Assembly: GCF_017873095.1 (NCBI RefSeq)
Contig: NZ_JAGGJU010000001.1
Location: forward strand, 620,001-684,000
DNA: 64,000 nt
Origin: Heterorhizobium halophytocola
GTDB lineage: Bacteria > Pseudomonadota > Alphaproteobacteria > Rhizobiales > Rhizobiaceae
Direction of reading: 5' to 3'
The position numbers were made by a program, and so were the translations under genes. Positions 17,587-24,883 of this stretch are shown piece after piece. Numbering within the stretch: the first letter of the stretch is position 1; every line of letters begins with the position of its first letter. Under the pieces are notes generated by a model. That model had not been told where the DNA came from. It did no database searches and worked only from the letters and a program-made list of their open reading frames with translations.

Positions 17587-18693
17587 TCAGCGCAACTTGG
17601 TGCGCGGATCGAGCGCGTCCCGCACGCTGTCGCCGAGCACGTTGAGGGCAAGCACTGTCAGCACGATCGAAAGACCGGGCGCCAGCGCCACGATGGGGCG
17701 GGTATAAAGAAGGGTCTGGCCGTCCTGGATGATCGTGCCCCAGCTGGCATCCGGCGCCTGTACACCGATGGACAGGAACGACAGGGCCGATTCGGTCACG
17801 ATATTCAGCGCCATCATCAAGGGAATATAGACGATCAGCGTCGTGGTGACGTTCGGCAGGATATCGTGGAACAGGATGCGCCAGCGCGGAATGCCGAGAC
17901 CCTTGGCCGCCAGTACGAATTCGCTGTTCTTCAGTGTCAGCACGCGACCCCGGATCGGTCGAGCGATATAGGGCACATAGATGATGCCGATAATGCCGAT
18001 CGGCAGCAACAGGCTGCCGGAGGTGATGTGGAAGGGCCCGATGGTGATGCCCTGCGAGATCAGCACGATCGAGAGCGATATCGCCAGCAGGTAGACCGGA
18101 AAAGCCCAGAGAATATCGAGGATGCGCGACAGCACCATGTCGGTGATCCCGCCGAAAAAGCCGGCGCAGATGCCGACAAGCGCCGCCAGCACCAGACAGA
18201 TAAGGGTTGCCGCACCGGCAATCAGCAGCGAGTTTCGCCCGCCATAGAGAAGTCTTGCCGCAACGTCGCGCCCTTGCGCATCGGCGCCCAACAGATACTG
18301 CGCCTGCCAGGTCGGGCCGATCGGCGTGACGCCGAGGCCCAGTCCTTCGGTCGAGGCCTGCATGATCTTCACCCGCTTGCCGTCGACCTTGATCTTGCCG
18401 CTCAGATTGGAGCGAAACGGATCGGTGCCCGAAACATAGTCTGCATAGAGCGGCGCTGCGAGGCTGCCGGCGACGATAACCAGCAGGATGGAGGCCGCGA
18501 CAAGGGCCGACAGATCGGACCGTATGATCCGCCAGCCGCGTTTCCACGGGCTGAGACCGGTCCTTGCCGGTTTTGCGCCAACGGGCGCATCTTTCTCGTC
18601 CACGGGCGCGGTGATCGATAGATCTGACAAATCCAATGTCCTTAGCCGATCGGAAGTCTGTGCGGAGGCTGCGCCTGCCGGCGGGCAGCGCAT
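17587..18693 (-). CDS. oppC: Peptide/opine ABC transporter permease (OppC/DppC type)
   Basis: OppC-type permease: a charged cytoplasmic N-terminus, first helix LSALVAASILLVIVAGSLAAPLYA, a periplasmic insert, then five helices with the EAA region LAAKGLGIPRWRILFHDILPNV. The start is uncertain. The frame opens with a TTG at 18732, but that lies inside the intergenic hairpin 18699-18723; the ATG at 18693 (368 residues) lies just after it, and a TTG near 18642 preceded by AAGGA would give a more usual N-terminal length. Confidence 0.85.
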   Translation of the reverse strand: MRCPPAGAASAQTSDRLRTLDLSDLSITAPVDEKDAPVGAKPARTGLSPWKRGWRIIRSDLSALVAASILLVIVAGSLAAPLYADYVSGTDPFRSNLSGKIKVDGKRVKIMQASTEGLGLGVTPIGPTWQAQYLLGADAQGRDVAARLLYGGRNSLLIAGAATLICLVLAALVGICAGFFGGITDMVLSRILDILWAFPVYLLAISLSIVLISQGITIGPFHITSGSLLLPIGIIGIIYVPYIARPIRGRVLTLKNSEFVLAAKGLGIPRWRILFHDILPNVTTTLIVYIPLMMALNIVTESALSFLSIGVQAPDASWGTIIQDGQTLLYTRPIVALAPGLSIVLTVLALNVLGDSVRDALDPRTKLR

Positions 18694-18698
18694 GGCCG

Positions 18699-18723
18699 GG
18701 AGACGCCCAGACCGGGCGTCTCC
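18699..18723 (-). terminator. Intercistronic hairpin between binding protein and permease genes
   Basis: Ten-base inverted repeat GGAGACGCCC / GGGCGTCTCC with a five-base loop, 21 bases after the binding-protein stop. Such hairpins between a solute-binding gene and its permeases usually give more binding protein than permease, by stabilising the 5' message or by partial termination. Confidence 0.6.
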
Positions 18724-18744
18724 TCTTTTCAAGACCTATGCCGG

Positions 18745-20445
18745 TTACTTCACCCAGGACTGGGAGATCACCCAGCGGAACTGGTTGGAGAAGATGAAAT
18801 TGCCGACACGGCTCGAGGTGAAGTCGACATTCTTCGGCGTGAACAAGGGCGCAAGCGGCGCCTGCTCCATGAACGCCGTGTCGATCTTTGCCCATTCCGC
18901 ATTGGCGCCGTCAGGATCGGTGATCGACTGGGCCATGGCGGCCTTCATCTTCACGTCCAGATCGTTGTTGCAGTAGCCGGCAATGTTGATCGAGGCATCG
19001 CTGCCGGGGGTGAACGAAGCGCAGGAAAGCAGCACGTTCAGGAAGTTCGAGGCCGCCGGATAGTCCATGTACCACTGCGAGACGCTCAGTTGCACCTTGT
19101 TGTCGGTATTCTGGATATAGGTGAACTGGATGTTCGGCGAGATCGCCTTTACCGACGCATCATAGCCCAGATCGCCAAGCACGCTCTGGATATAGGTGCC
19201 GATCGCCCGCGAGGTCGCATTGTCCTCGGCAATAACCGTCACCTTCTGACCGGCCGTTCCGGACTCCTCGACCAGCGCCTTCGCCTTCTCCATGTCGGGT
19301 GCCGACCATTCCGGACCGGGATCCTCGGTATAGAGGCAATTGTCGACATGGCCGGGGAAATCGGGCGGCAGGATCTGGCAGACAGGCTGCGCCAGCACAT
19401 CACCGCCGAAGAGACCGACCAGTGCGTCGCGGTCGACCGCATAATTGAGCGCCTGGCGCACCTTGACGTTGTCGAACGGCGCCAGATTGGTGTTCATCGG
19501 CACGTACCAGAAGGCGGCCAGCGGGTTCACATGCACCTGGTTTGCATATTTGGTGCCGAGTTCCTGCAGGCGGTCCGCCGGCGGCGTGTCGAACATCCAG
19601 TCGACCTGACCGTTCTGGATGGCGTTGATCGAGGCTTCCTCGGTCATGCCGAAGCGGTAGACGATCTCGTCCGGATAGCCGTCGGGCTGAGCGTCGACGC
19701 TCCATTCCTTGAATTCCGGATTGCGCTTGATCACCATCTTGTCGTTCGGATCATAGCTTGCAATGACATAGGCGCCGGTGCCCGGAAGGGCCTCGGTGCC
19801 GGCATCCTTGGCGGGCGTATCGGCCGGCAGGATCGTCGCATGCGGCACGGCGAGCTTGTCGAAGAATTCCGAATCCGGCTCCACCAGATGGAAAGTGACG
19901 GTGCCTGCGGCATCGTCGCCCTCGATGCCGCCCTCAAGCGTACAGGAGGCGCTATCCTTGATGCAGGCGTCGGCGCCGACGATGTTGTTGTAGAAGCTGC
20001 CCGACGTCGGGCTGTTGACCTTGAAGATGCGCTGGAACGAGGCAACAACGTCGGCGGCGGTCAGCGCCCTACCGTTGGAAAACTTGATTCCCTTGCGCAG
20101 CGTGAAGACATAGGTCTTGCCGTCCTCCGAAGGCTTGGGAAGCGCCTCGGCGAGGTCCGGCACAATCTCGAAGCCTTCCTTGCGGTCGGCCTGCTTGAAT
20201 TTCAGCAGTCCGTCATAGGTGAGCTGGAAGACCTGCCAGAACTGCGCGGTATAGTTGATCATCGGATCGATCGTGCCGGCGGCCGAGACCGCAGACAGCG
20301 TCATCGTACCACCGCGATGGGCTTCCATCAGGGCGGCCCGGTCTTCGGCATAGGCAGATCCGCAGAGCGCGGAATGCGCCAGGAGGCCCGCAATCAGCAG
20401 GGCCCCTGTCCGGCCTGCAAAGGATAACCTGTTCGTCATCTTCAT
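18745..20445 (-). CDS. oppA: Peptide/opine ABC transporter periplasmic binding protein (family 5)
   Basis: 566 residues with signal peptide MKMTNRLSFAGRTGALLIAGLLAHSALCGSAYA and GGGGA five bases before the ATG. The family-5 fold is evident from MINYTAQFWQVFQLTYDGLLKF, RKGIKFSNGRALTAADVVASFQRI and VRQALNYAVDRDALVGLFGG. It feeds the importer encoded downstream. Ligands of this class include peptides, opines, nickel chelates and glycosides; a disulfide-rich middle (two cysteines in the QPVCQILPPDFPGHVDNCLY region) is common in rhizobial members. Confidence 0.92.
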   Translation of the reverse strand: MKMTNRLSFAGRTGALLIAGLLAHSALCGSAYAEDRAALMEAHRGGTMTLSAVSAAGTIDPMINYTAQFWQVFQLTYDGLLKFKQADRKEGFEIVPDLAEALPKPSEDGKTYVFTLRKGIKFSNGRALTAADVVASFQRIFKVNSPTSGSFYNNIVGADACIKDSASCTLEGGIEGDDAAGTVTFHLVEPDSEFFDKLAVPHATILPADTPAKDAGTEALPGTGAYVIASYDPNDKMVIKRNPEFKEWSVDAQPDGYPDEIVYRFGMTEEASINAIQNGQVDWMFDTPPADRLQELGTKYANQVHVNPLAAFWYVPMNTNLAPFDNVKVRQALNYAVDRDALVGLFGGDVLAQPVCQILPPDFPGHVDNCLYTEDPGPEWSAPDMEKAKALVEESGTAGQKVTVIAEDNATSRAIGTYIQSVLGDLGYDASVKAISPNIQFTYIQNTDNKVQLSVSQWYMDYPAASNFLNVLLSCASFTPGSDASINIAGYCNNDLDVKMKAAMAQSITDPDGANAEWAKIDTAFMEQAPLAPLFTPKNVDFTSSRVGNFIFSNQFRWVISQSWVK

Positions 20446-20511
20446 CTGTTCCCCTGTTGTTTTTAACTGTTCATGTCGACGGTCTTTGTCGCGCCTTGCC
20501 GGCGCTTTTGA

Positions 20512-21405
20512 TTAGGGTGCCTTGTCGTCGAGGAAGCCCCCGACCACGGCCATGCAGGCCTCGCGCTCCTCCACATGCGGCATGTGGCTGGACTGCTCGA
20601 AAATCGTCCAGCGCACATCCGGAATTTCATCGGCGAAGGGCTGCACGCAGGCCTCCGTCGCCTCGTCGAAGCGGCCCGAAATCAGCAGTACCGGAACCGC
20701 GATGGTCGACAGTTTGCCGACCACGGACCAGTCCTTCATGGTGCCGATGACATGGAATTCATTGGGACCGTTCATCGTGTAGTAGACGGTTGGATCGGCA
20801 TCGATCGCGTCGAAGGTGCGCTTGACCTCCGGCGGCATCGGCACGATGCGACAGACATGGCGTTCGTTGAACACATCGGTGGCGGCCTTGTATTCCGCGG
20901 TATCGGTGGTCTTTGCCACCTCGTGCTTCATCAGCGTGGCCTGCACCTCGGTCGGCAGTTCGGCCCGAAGGCGATTGGCTTCGGAGATCCAGGTCTCCAT
21001 CTTCGCCGGCGAATTCGCGATCACCAGCGCTTTCAGGCCGGCCGGCCTTTCCAGCGCGAACTCCGATCCCAGCATGCCGCCCCAGGACTGGCCGAGGACG
21101 CAATAGGCGTCGCGGAGGCCGAGGAAATCGATGAGGTTGTGCAGTTCGGCCTTGAAGAAATCGACTGTCCAGAAGTCGCCACCCTTGTCGGGCAGATGGG
21201 TCGAGCGACCATTGCCGACCTGGTCGTAATGCACGACCGCGCGGCCTGTCGCTGCGATATCCTTGAAGCTGTCGACATAGTCATGGGTGCAGCCCGGCCC
21301 GCCATGCACGACGATGAGCGGGGCCTTGCCGGAGGTCAGATCACCGGTGATCCGGTACCAGGTCTGATGGGGCCCATAAGGGGCAAAGCCTTCAACGACT
21401 GTCAC
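20512..21405 (-). CDS. Alpha/beta hydrolase, proline iminopeptidase/amino acid amidase type (S33)
   Basis: 297 residues. The oxyanion motif HGGPG is at 34-38, the nucleophile elbow GQSWGG puts Ser at 107, Asp lies in [11 protein letters not shown] and His in [11 protein letters not shown]. These are the marks of peptidase family S33 proline iminopeptidases, which also include L-amino acid amidases. No signal peptide, so cytoplasmic. It is the last gene of the operon with AmiC-like and AmiR-like sensors, so it may be the amidase that this sensor pair controls, taking the place AmiE has in Pseudomonas. Confidence 0.85.
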   Translation of the reverse strand: MTVVEGFAPYGPHQTWYRITGDLTSGKAPLIVVHGGPGCTHDYVDSFKDIAATGRAVVHYDQVGNGRSTHLPDKGGDFWTVDFFKAELHNLIDFLGLRDAYCVLGQSWGGMLGSEFALERPAGLKALVIANSPAKMETWISEANRLRAELPTEVQATLMKHEVAKTTDTAEYKAATDVFNERHVCRIVPMPPEVKRTFDAIDADPTVYYTMNGPNEFHVIGTMKDWSVVGKLSTIAVPVLLISGRFDEATEACVQPFADEIPDVRWTIFEQSSHMPHVEEREACMAVVGGFLDDKAP

Positions 21406-21426
21406 GCAACTGTTCTCCTGTCTTTC

Positions 21427-22017
21427 TCACGCACCCTTGCGGGCGCGCTGGTCATTGCTGCACACCGCTTCCGCGGCTTCCTCGATCGTCATGCGCCAGG
21501 CCATGGCGAAACTGCGCAATTGCCGCATCGCCGCAGTCTCGTCGTCGCCCTGTTCGTGCATCAGCTTCACCACCGCGCGCACCACGACGGGACGCTGGCG
21601 AAGCCGCACTTCGAGCGAGCGGATATCGTCCTGCTGGGCGCGCGCGCCTTCGAAGGCATGGGCGGCGATCAGCAATGCGCTGTAGGCGCCGGTCGAGCCG
21701 ATCGGCTTCAGCAGATGGGCGTTCGAGCCCTGGCCCAGCGCCCATTCGACCCGGCCGGGCGCTTCCGAGCCGATCATCGCGATCAGCGGCATCGGCGCAT
21801 GGCCGGCCGGCCAGGGAAACTGATCGTCATGGCCCATATCCGCATCGAAGAACACGACATCGGCAGTCGCGTCTGTCGGCGACACTTGCGGCCAGACATC
21901 GCGCACCGTGATCTGCAGTGCCTCGAGCTGCCGGCGCAGAGCTTCCACCGCCGGATGCGGCCGGTGCAGGATGATGGCCTGCCACCCGGCAAGCGAAGGT
22001 CTCCGCGGGCGGCTCAT
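21427..22017 (-). CDS. AmiR/NasR-type antiterminator (ANTAR domain response regulator)
   Basis: 196 residues. The N-terminal two thirds is a degenerate receiver domain as in AmiR (ATADVVFFDADMGHDDQ, PLIAMIGSEAPGRVEWALGQGSNAHLLKPI) and the C-terminal 60 residues are an ANTAR RNA-binding three-helix domain (VVVRAVVKLMHEQGDDETAAMRQLRSFAMAWRMTIEEAAEAV). ANTAR proteins bind leader RNA and stop terminator formation. Its start overlaps the AmiC-like gene by four bases, which fits the AmiC-AmiR complex in which AmiC silences AmiR until an amide binds. Confidence 0.88.
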   Translation of the reverse strand: MSRPRRPSLAGWQAIILHRPHPAVEALRRQLEALQITVRDVWPQVSPTDATADVVFFDADMGHDDQFPWPAGHAPMPLIAMIGSEAPGRVEWALGQGSNAHLLKPIGSTGAYSALLIAAHAFEGARAQQDDIRSLEVRLRQRPVVVRAVVKLMHEQGDDETAAMRQLRSFAMAWRMTIEEAAEAVCSNDQRARKGA

Positions 22018-23210
22018 TGGATCACCTTGAGAGATTTGGCAGCCGGCAGATGCCTCTCGGACGATGCGGGCTCCGCCAGCGAGACCTGCATTTGCGCATG
22101 GACGAGATAGGGATCGGCCATGATCGGCGACGGCGAACTGTCGATGACCTCGAATTCGCCAGCCTGGTTCGAGCGACCGAGATGCGAACGCAAGGCGGCG
22201 TGATGGGTCTTCGGGTCGATCGACAGCGGACCGAGCGGCGTGTCGTAGCGCCGCGCCGTCACCAGTTGCCTGATCGCTTTCGGATCATCGGTGCCCGCCT
22301 CGGCCACGGCATTAGCCAGGATGGAGACCGCCATATGCGCCGAGACGAAGGGCGAAGACAGTTTTCGCGCGCCGAAACGATCCGCAAGACGCGCCTTGAA
22401 GGCGTGGTTCTCGGGGGTGTCGAGCCGGTCGAAATAGATCGACGTGGTGATGTGCCCCTCGGCGGCATCGCCGAGGTCCTGAAGGTCTGTTTCGGTCGCG
22501 TTGCAGGACACGACGGGGCGTCTGGCGGGCAGGAATTCGCTGTCGGCGCGGCCGAGCGCCGCGTAGGCTTTCAGGAACGCCGCGGCCGATGAGCCGACAA
22601 GATTGCTGAGGACGAAATCCGGCTTGCGAGCCCGGATTTCCTCGATCAGGTGCTCGACCTCGACCGAGCCGAGCGGCACGTAGCGTTCGGACAGAACAGT
22701 ACCGCCGGCGGCATCGGTCAATTCGCGGGCGATGCGGCCGATTTCCCATCCCCAGATGTAGTTCGAGCCGACGACGAAGGGACGTCCGCCGAACCGGGGA
22801 AAGACATAATCCAGCAGCGGGATCAGATGCTGGTTGGGACAGGCTCCAAGATAGAGCGCGTGGTCGCTCGCTTCATAGCCTTCATGCGGAAAGGCATACC
22901 AGAGCAGAGCGCCGCTGCGCTCGACGATCGGCAGGACCTCCTTGCGGCTCCAGGAGGTGATGGTGCCGACCACATGGCGGCACTGGTTTCTCATGATCGC
23001 CTCTTCGGCCAGCGCGGCATAGCGCTCGGCACTACCACCGGGGTCGGCGATCACCGGCTCGAAACGGAAGGGCAGCGCCGGATCGGAATTGACCTCGGCA
23101 ATTGCCGCCATGGCACCGTCGATCGCCTCTCGCCCCAGCGCGGCATAGGCGCCGGTGGACGAATAAAGCAGGCTGATCCTGATGGTGTCGCGCTGTCCCA
23201 AGCTGTCCAT
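22014..23210 (-). CDS. AmiC-like amide sensor / family 6 binding protein without signal peptide
   Basis: About 398 residues from the ATG at 23210; begins MDSLGQRDTIRISLLYSSTGAYAALGREAIDGAMAAI, the start of a Leu/Ile/Val-binding fold, with no export signal, as expected for a cytoplasmic AmiC-type sensor. Further family marks are HVVGTITSWSRKEVLPIVE and NYIWGWEIGRIARELTDAAGGTVLSERYVPLGS. An in-frame TTG at 23270 lies inside the leader terminator and is rejected. The gene is preceded by a leader with terminator (23241-23282), which suggests that AmiC/AmiR control their own transcript. Confidence 0.85.
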   Translation of the reverse strand: MDSLGQRDTIRISLLYSSTGAYAALGREAIDGAMAAIAEVNSDPALPFRFEPVIADPGGSAERYAALAEEAIMRNQCRHVVGTITSWSRKEVLPIVERSGALLWYAFPHEGYEASDHALYLGACPNQHLIPLLDYVFPRFGGRPFVVGSNYIWGWEIGRIARELTDAAGGTVLSERYVPLGSVEVEHLIEEIRARKPDFVLSNLVGSSAAAFLKAYAALGRADSEFLPARRPVVSCNATETDLQDLGDAAEGHITTSIYFDRLDTPENHAFKARLADRFGARKLSSPFVSAHMAVSILANAVAEAGTDDPKAIRQLVTARRYDTPLGPLSIDPKTHHAALRSHLGRSNQAGEFEVIDSSPSPIMADPYLVHAQMQVSLAEPASSERHLPAAKSLKVIQ

Positions 23211-23240
23211 CTCTGTTTGAAAAAAGCGAGAAGCGGTCCC

Positions 23241-23282
23241 AAAAAAGAAAAAACCCCGATCCGTCCGCAAGGACGGTGATCG
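23241..23282 (-). terminator. Attenuator-type terminator in the leader of the amiC-like operon
   Basis: On the minus strand CCGTCC-TTGC-GGACGG (stem 23261-23276), extended by CGAT/ATCG outside, followed by GGGG and the run TTTTTTCTTTTTT at 23253-23241. It ends 31 bases before the amiC-like ATG. It lies between the Liv-type importer genes and the amiC-like gene, so it could terminate the importer transcript, attenuate the sensor transcript, or both. Confidence 0.8.
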
Positions 23283-23311
23283 AGGCTCGATTGCCGTGGC
23301 CGATGAGGGCC
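23279..23311 (-). promoter_or_regulatory. Leader RNA hairpins upstream of the terminator (candidate ANTAR target)
   Basis: Reading the minus strand: first GGCC-CTCATC-GGCC (23311-23298), a stem with six-base loop, then ATCGA-GCC-TCGAT (23291-23279). The second hairpin uses the CGAT bases that also form the outer stem of the terminator, so the two structures compete. That is the antitermination geometry known for ANTAR regulators, although the loops do not fit the published A1/G4 hexaloop rule. Confidence 0.5.
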
Positions 23312-23324
23312 TATGTTCCAGTCA

Positions 23325-23353
23325 AACCTAGGGTCGGTTCATTTTCTAGTCAA
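23325..23353 (-). promoter_or_regulatory. Candidate promoter of the amiC-like operon
   Basis: Minus strand TTGACT (23353-23348), 17 bases, TAGGTT (23330-23325). The -35 is good, the -10 matches only three positions. Transcription would start just ahead of the leader hairpins. Confidence 0.4.
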
Positions 23354-23393
23354 CAGGATTCTTTGCCTGTTTTTTGAACAATCCGACCGTGCC

Positions 23394-24095
23394 TTAAAGG
23401 GCCAGATACGCCTTTCGAATATCCTCGCGCTCGGAAAGCTCCGCAATCGTGCCGGCAAACTGCACTTCACCATTTTCCAGGACATAGGCGCGGTCGGAGA
23501 TCATCCGCGCAAAGGGCAAATTCTGCTCCGACAGCAGGACACAGACGCCCGCCTGCTTCATCACGGTGACGGCTTCGGCCATCTGTTCGACGATTTTCGG
23601 CGCGATGCCCTCGGAAGGCTCGTCAAGCAGCACGAGATAGGGATTGCCCATCAGCGTGCGGCCGATGGTCAGCATCTGCTGCTCCCCGCCGCTCATCGCA
23701 GACCCCGCGCGGTTGCGCATTTCCGCCAGGTTCGGGAAGAGGTCGTAGATCCGCTCCGGCGTCCATTCCGGCAGGCCTTCCCGCGGCGGCTGGCGACCGA
23801 CTTCGAGGTTCTCGGTAATCGTCAGCTGGGTGAAGATGCGCCGGTCCTCCGGTACATAGCCCAGCCCCTTGCGGGCGATCTGGTAGGGCGCCAGGCCCGA
23901 AATTTCCTCGCCGCGAAAACGGATGGAGCCGGTCTTCTCCTCGATCAGGCCGATGATCGACTTGAAGGTTGTCGACTTGCCGGCACCGTTGCGACCAAGC
24001 AGGGCCACGACCTCACCGGCCTTTGCCTCCAGCCCGACGCCGAAGAGGATATGGGCCGGACCGTACCAGCTGTTCAGATTGGAGACTTCGAGCAT
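23394..24095 (-). CDS. livF: Branched-chain amino acid/amide-type ABC transporter ATPase (LivF type)
   Basis: 233 residues, standard LivF length. Walker A GRNGAGKSTTFKSIIG, the LivF-specific YVPEDRRIFTQLTITENLEVG, signature SGGEQQMLTIGRTLMGNPYLVLLDEPSEGIAP and the H-loop region LLSEQN, in which Gln replaces the usual His, as in most LivF proteins. Start ATG overlaps the LivG stop (TGATG). Last gene of the HAAT importer. Confidence 0.94.
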   Translation of the reverse strand: MLEVSNLNSWYGPAHILFGVGLEAKAGEVVALLGRNGAGKSTTFKSIIGLIEEKTGSIRFRGEEISGLAPYQIARKGLGYVPEDRRIFTQLTITENLEVGRQPPREGLPEWTPERIYDLFPNLAEMRNRAGSAMSGGEQQMLTIGRTLMGNPYLVLLDEPSEGIAPKIVEQMAEAVTVMKQAGVCVLLSEQNLPFARMISDRAYVLENGEVQFAGTIAELSEREDIRKAYLAL

Positions 24096-24883
24096 CAGTG
24101 TTCCTCGGCTTGCGCATAAAGGGAGCCGGAGCCCAGATAGACGGCCTGCACCTGCGGGTCTTCACGCACCTCGGCAGGCTTGCCCGCAGCAATGATCTCG
24201 CCGCGATTGAGCACGATCAGCCGCGAGGCATGTTCGAAAACGATATCCATGTCGTGCTCGGTAAACAGCACGCCGATATGCCGCTCGCGCACGATCCGCG
24301 CCGTCAGCTCCATCAGCGCAACCCGCTCGCGCCCCGACATGCCGGCCGCAGGTTCGTCCATCAGCAGCAGCTTCGGATTGCCGGCAAGCGCGATCGCCAG
24401 CTCCAGCCGCTTGACGTCGCCATAGGGCAGCTCGCTGCAGAGACGATCGGCCTGGTTGCCGAGCCCGATCAGCTCGAGCAGCGCCATCGCCTCGTCGCGC
24501 CAGGGCCTCGAGAGGGTTCCGAAAAAGGCCGAGAGACCGTAGGTGCCGGCCCGGTCCGACTGCAGCGCCAGCTGGACATTCTCGATCACGGTCATCGACA
24601 GATAGGTCTGGGCGATCTGGAAGGTGCGGCCGACGCCAAGGCGGAAGATCTTCTGCGGCGAGACGCCGGTGGTATCGATACCGTCGATCCTGACCTGCCC
24701 CGCATTCGGCCGGATCTGGCCGTTCAACATGTTGAAGCAGGTGCTCTTGCCGGCGCCGTTCGGGCCGATCATGGCCAGCAGTTCGCCGCGCTCGACATCG
24801 AAGCTCACGCCACGCACCGCCTGGACGCCCTGGTAGCTCTTGGAAAGCCCTTTGACCGACAGCAGGGAGTAGGAATTGCTCAT
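24095..24883 (-). CDS. livG: Branched-chain amino acid/amide-type ABC transporter ATPase (LivG type)
   Basis: 262 residues. Walker A GPNGAGKSTCFNMLNG, LGVGRTFQIAQTYLSMTVIENV, signature LPYGDVKRLELAIALAGNPKLLLMDEPAAGMSGRE and H-loop FTEHDMD. The signature is altered to PYGDVKR, as is usual for LivG. Overlaps the permease gene by four bases (ATGA). Partner of LivF. Confidence 0.94.
   Translation of the reverse strand: MSNSYSLLSVKGLSKSYQGVQAVRGVSFDVERGELLAMIGPNGAGKSTCFNMLNGQIRPNAGQVRIDGIDTTGVSPQKIFRLGVGRTFQIAQTYLSMTVIENVQLALQSDRAGTYGLSAFFGTLSRPWRDEAMALLELIGLGNQADRLCSELPYGDVKRLELAIALAGNPKLLLMDEPAAGMSGRERVALMELTARIVRERHIGVLFTEHDMDIVFEHASRLIVLNRGEIIAAGKPAEVREDPQVQAVYLGSGSLYAQAEEH

Noticed and set aside
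16591..18621. 676-codon frame opposite the Opp-type permeases
   Set aside because: Low-complexity charged sequence typical of GC-rich antisense frames.
16613..18895. Long upstream extension of the OppD frame (total 1104 codons)
   Set aside because: The extension overlaps two permease genes in another frame; the ATGA overlap at 16612 marks the real start.
23279..23311. Exact match to the ANTAR dual-hexaloop RNA consensus
   Set aside because: Loops CUCAUC and GCC do not have A at position 1 and G at position 4; I keep only the competing-hairpin claim.
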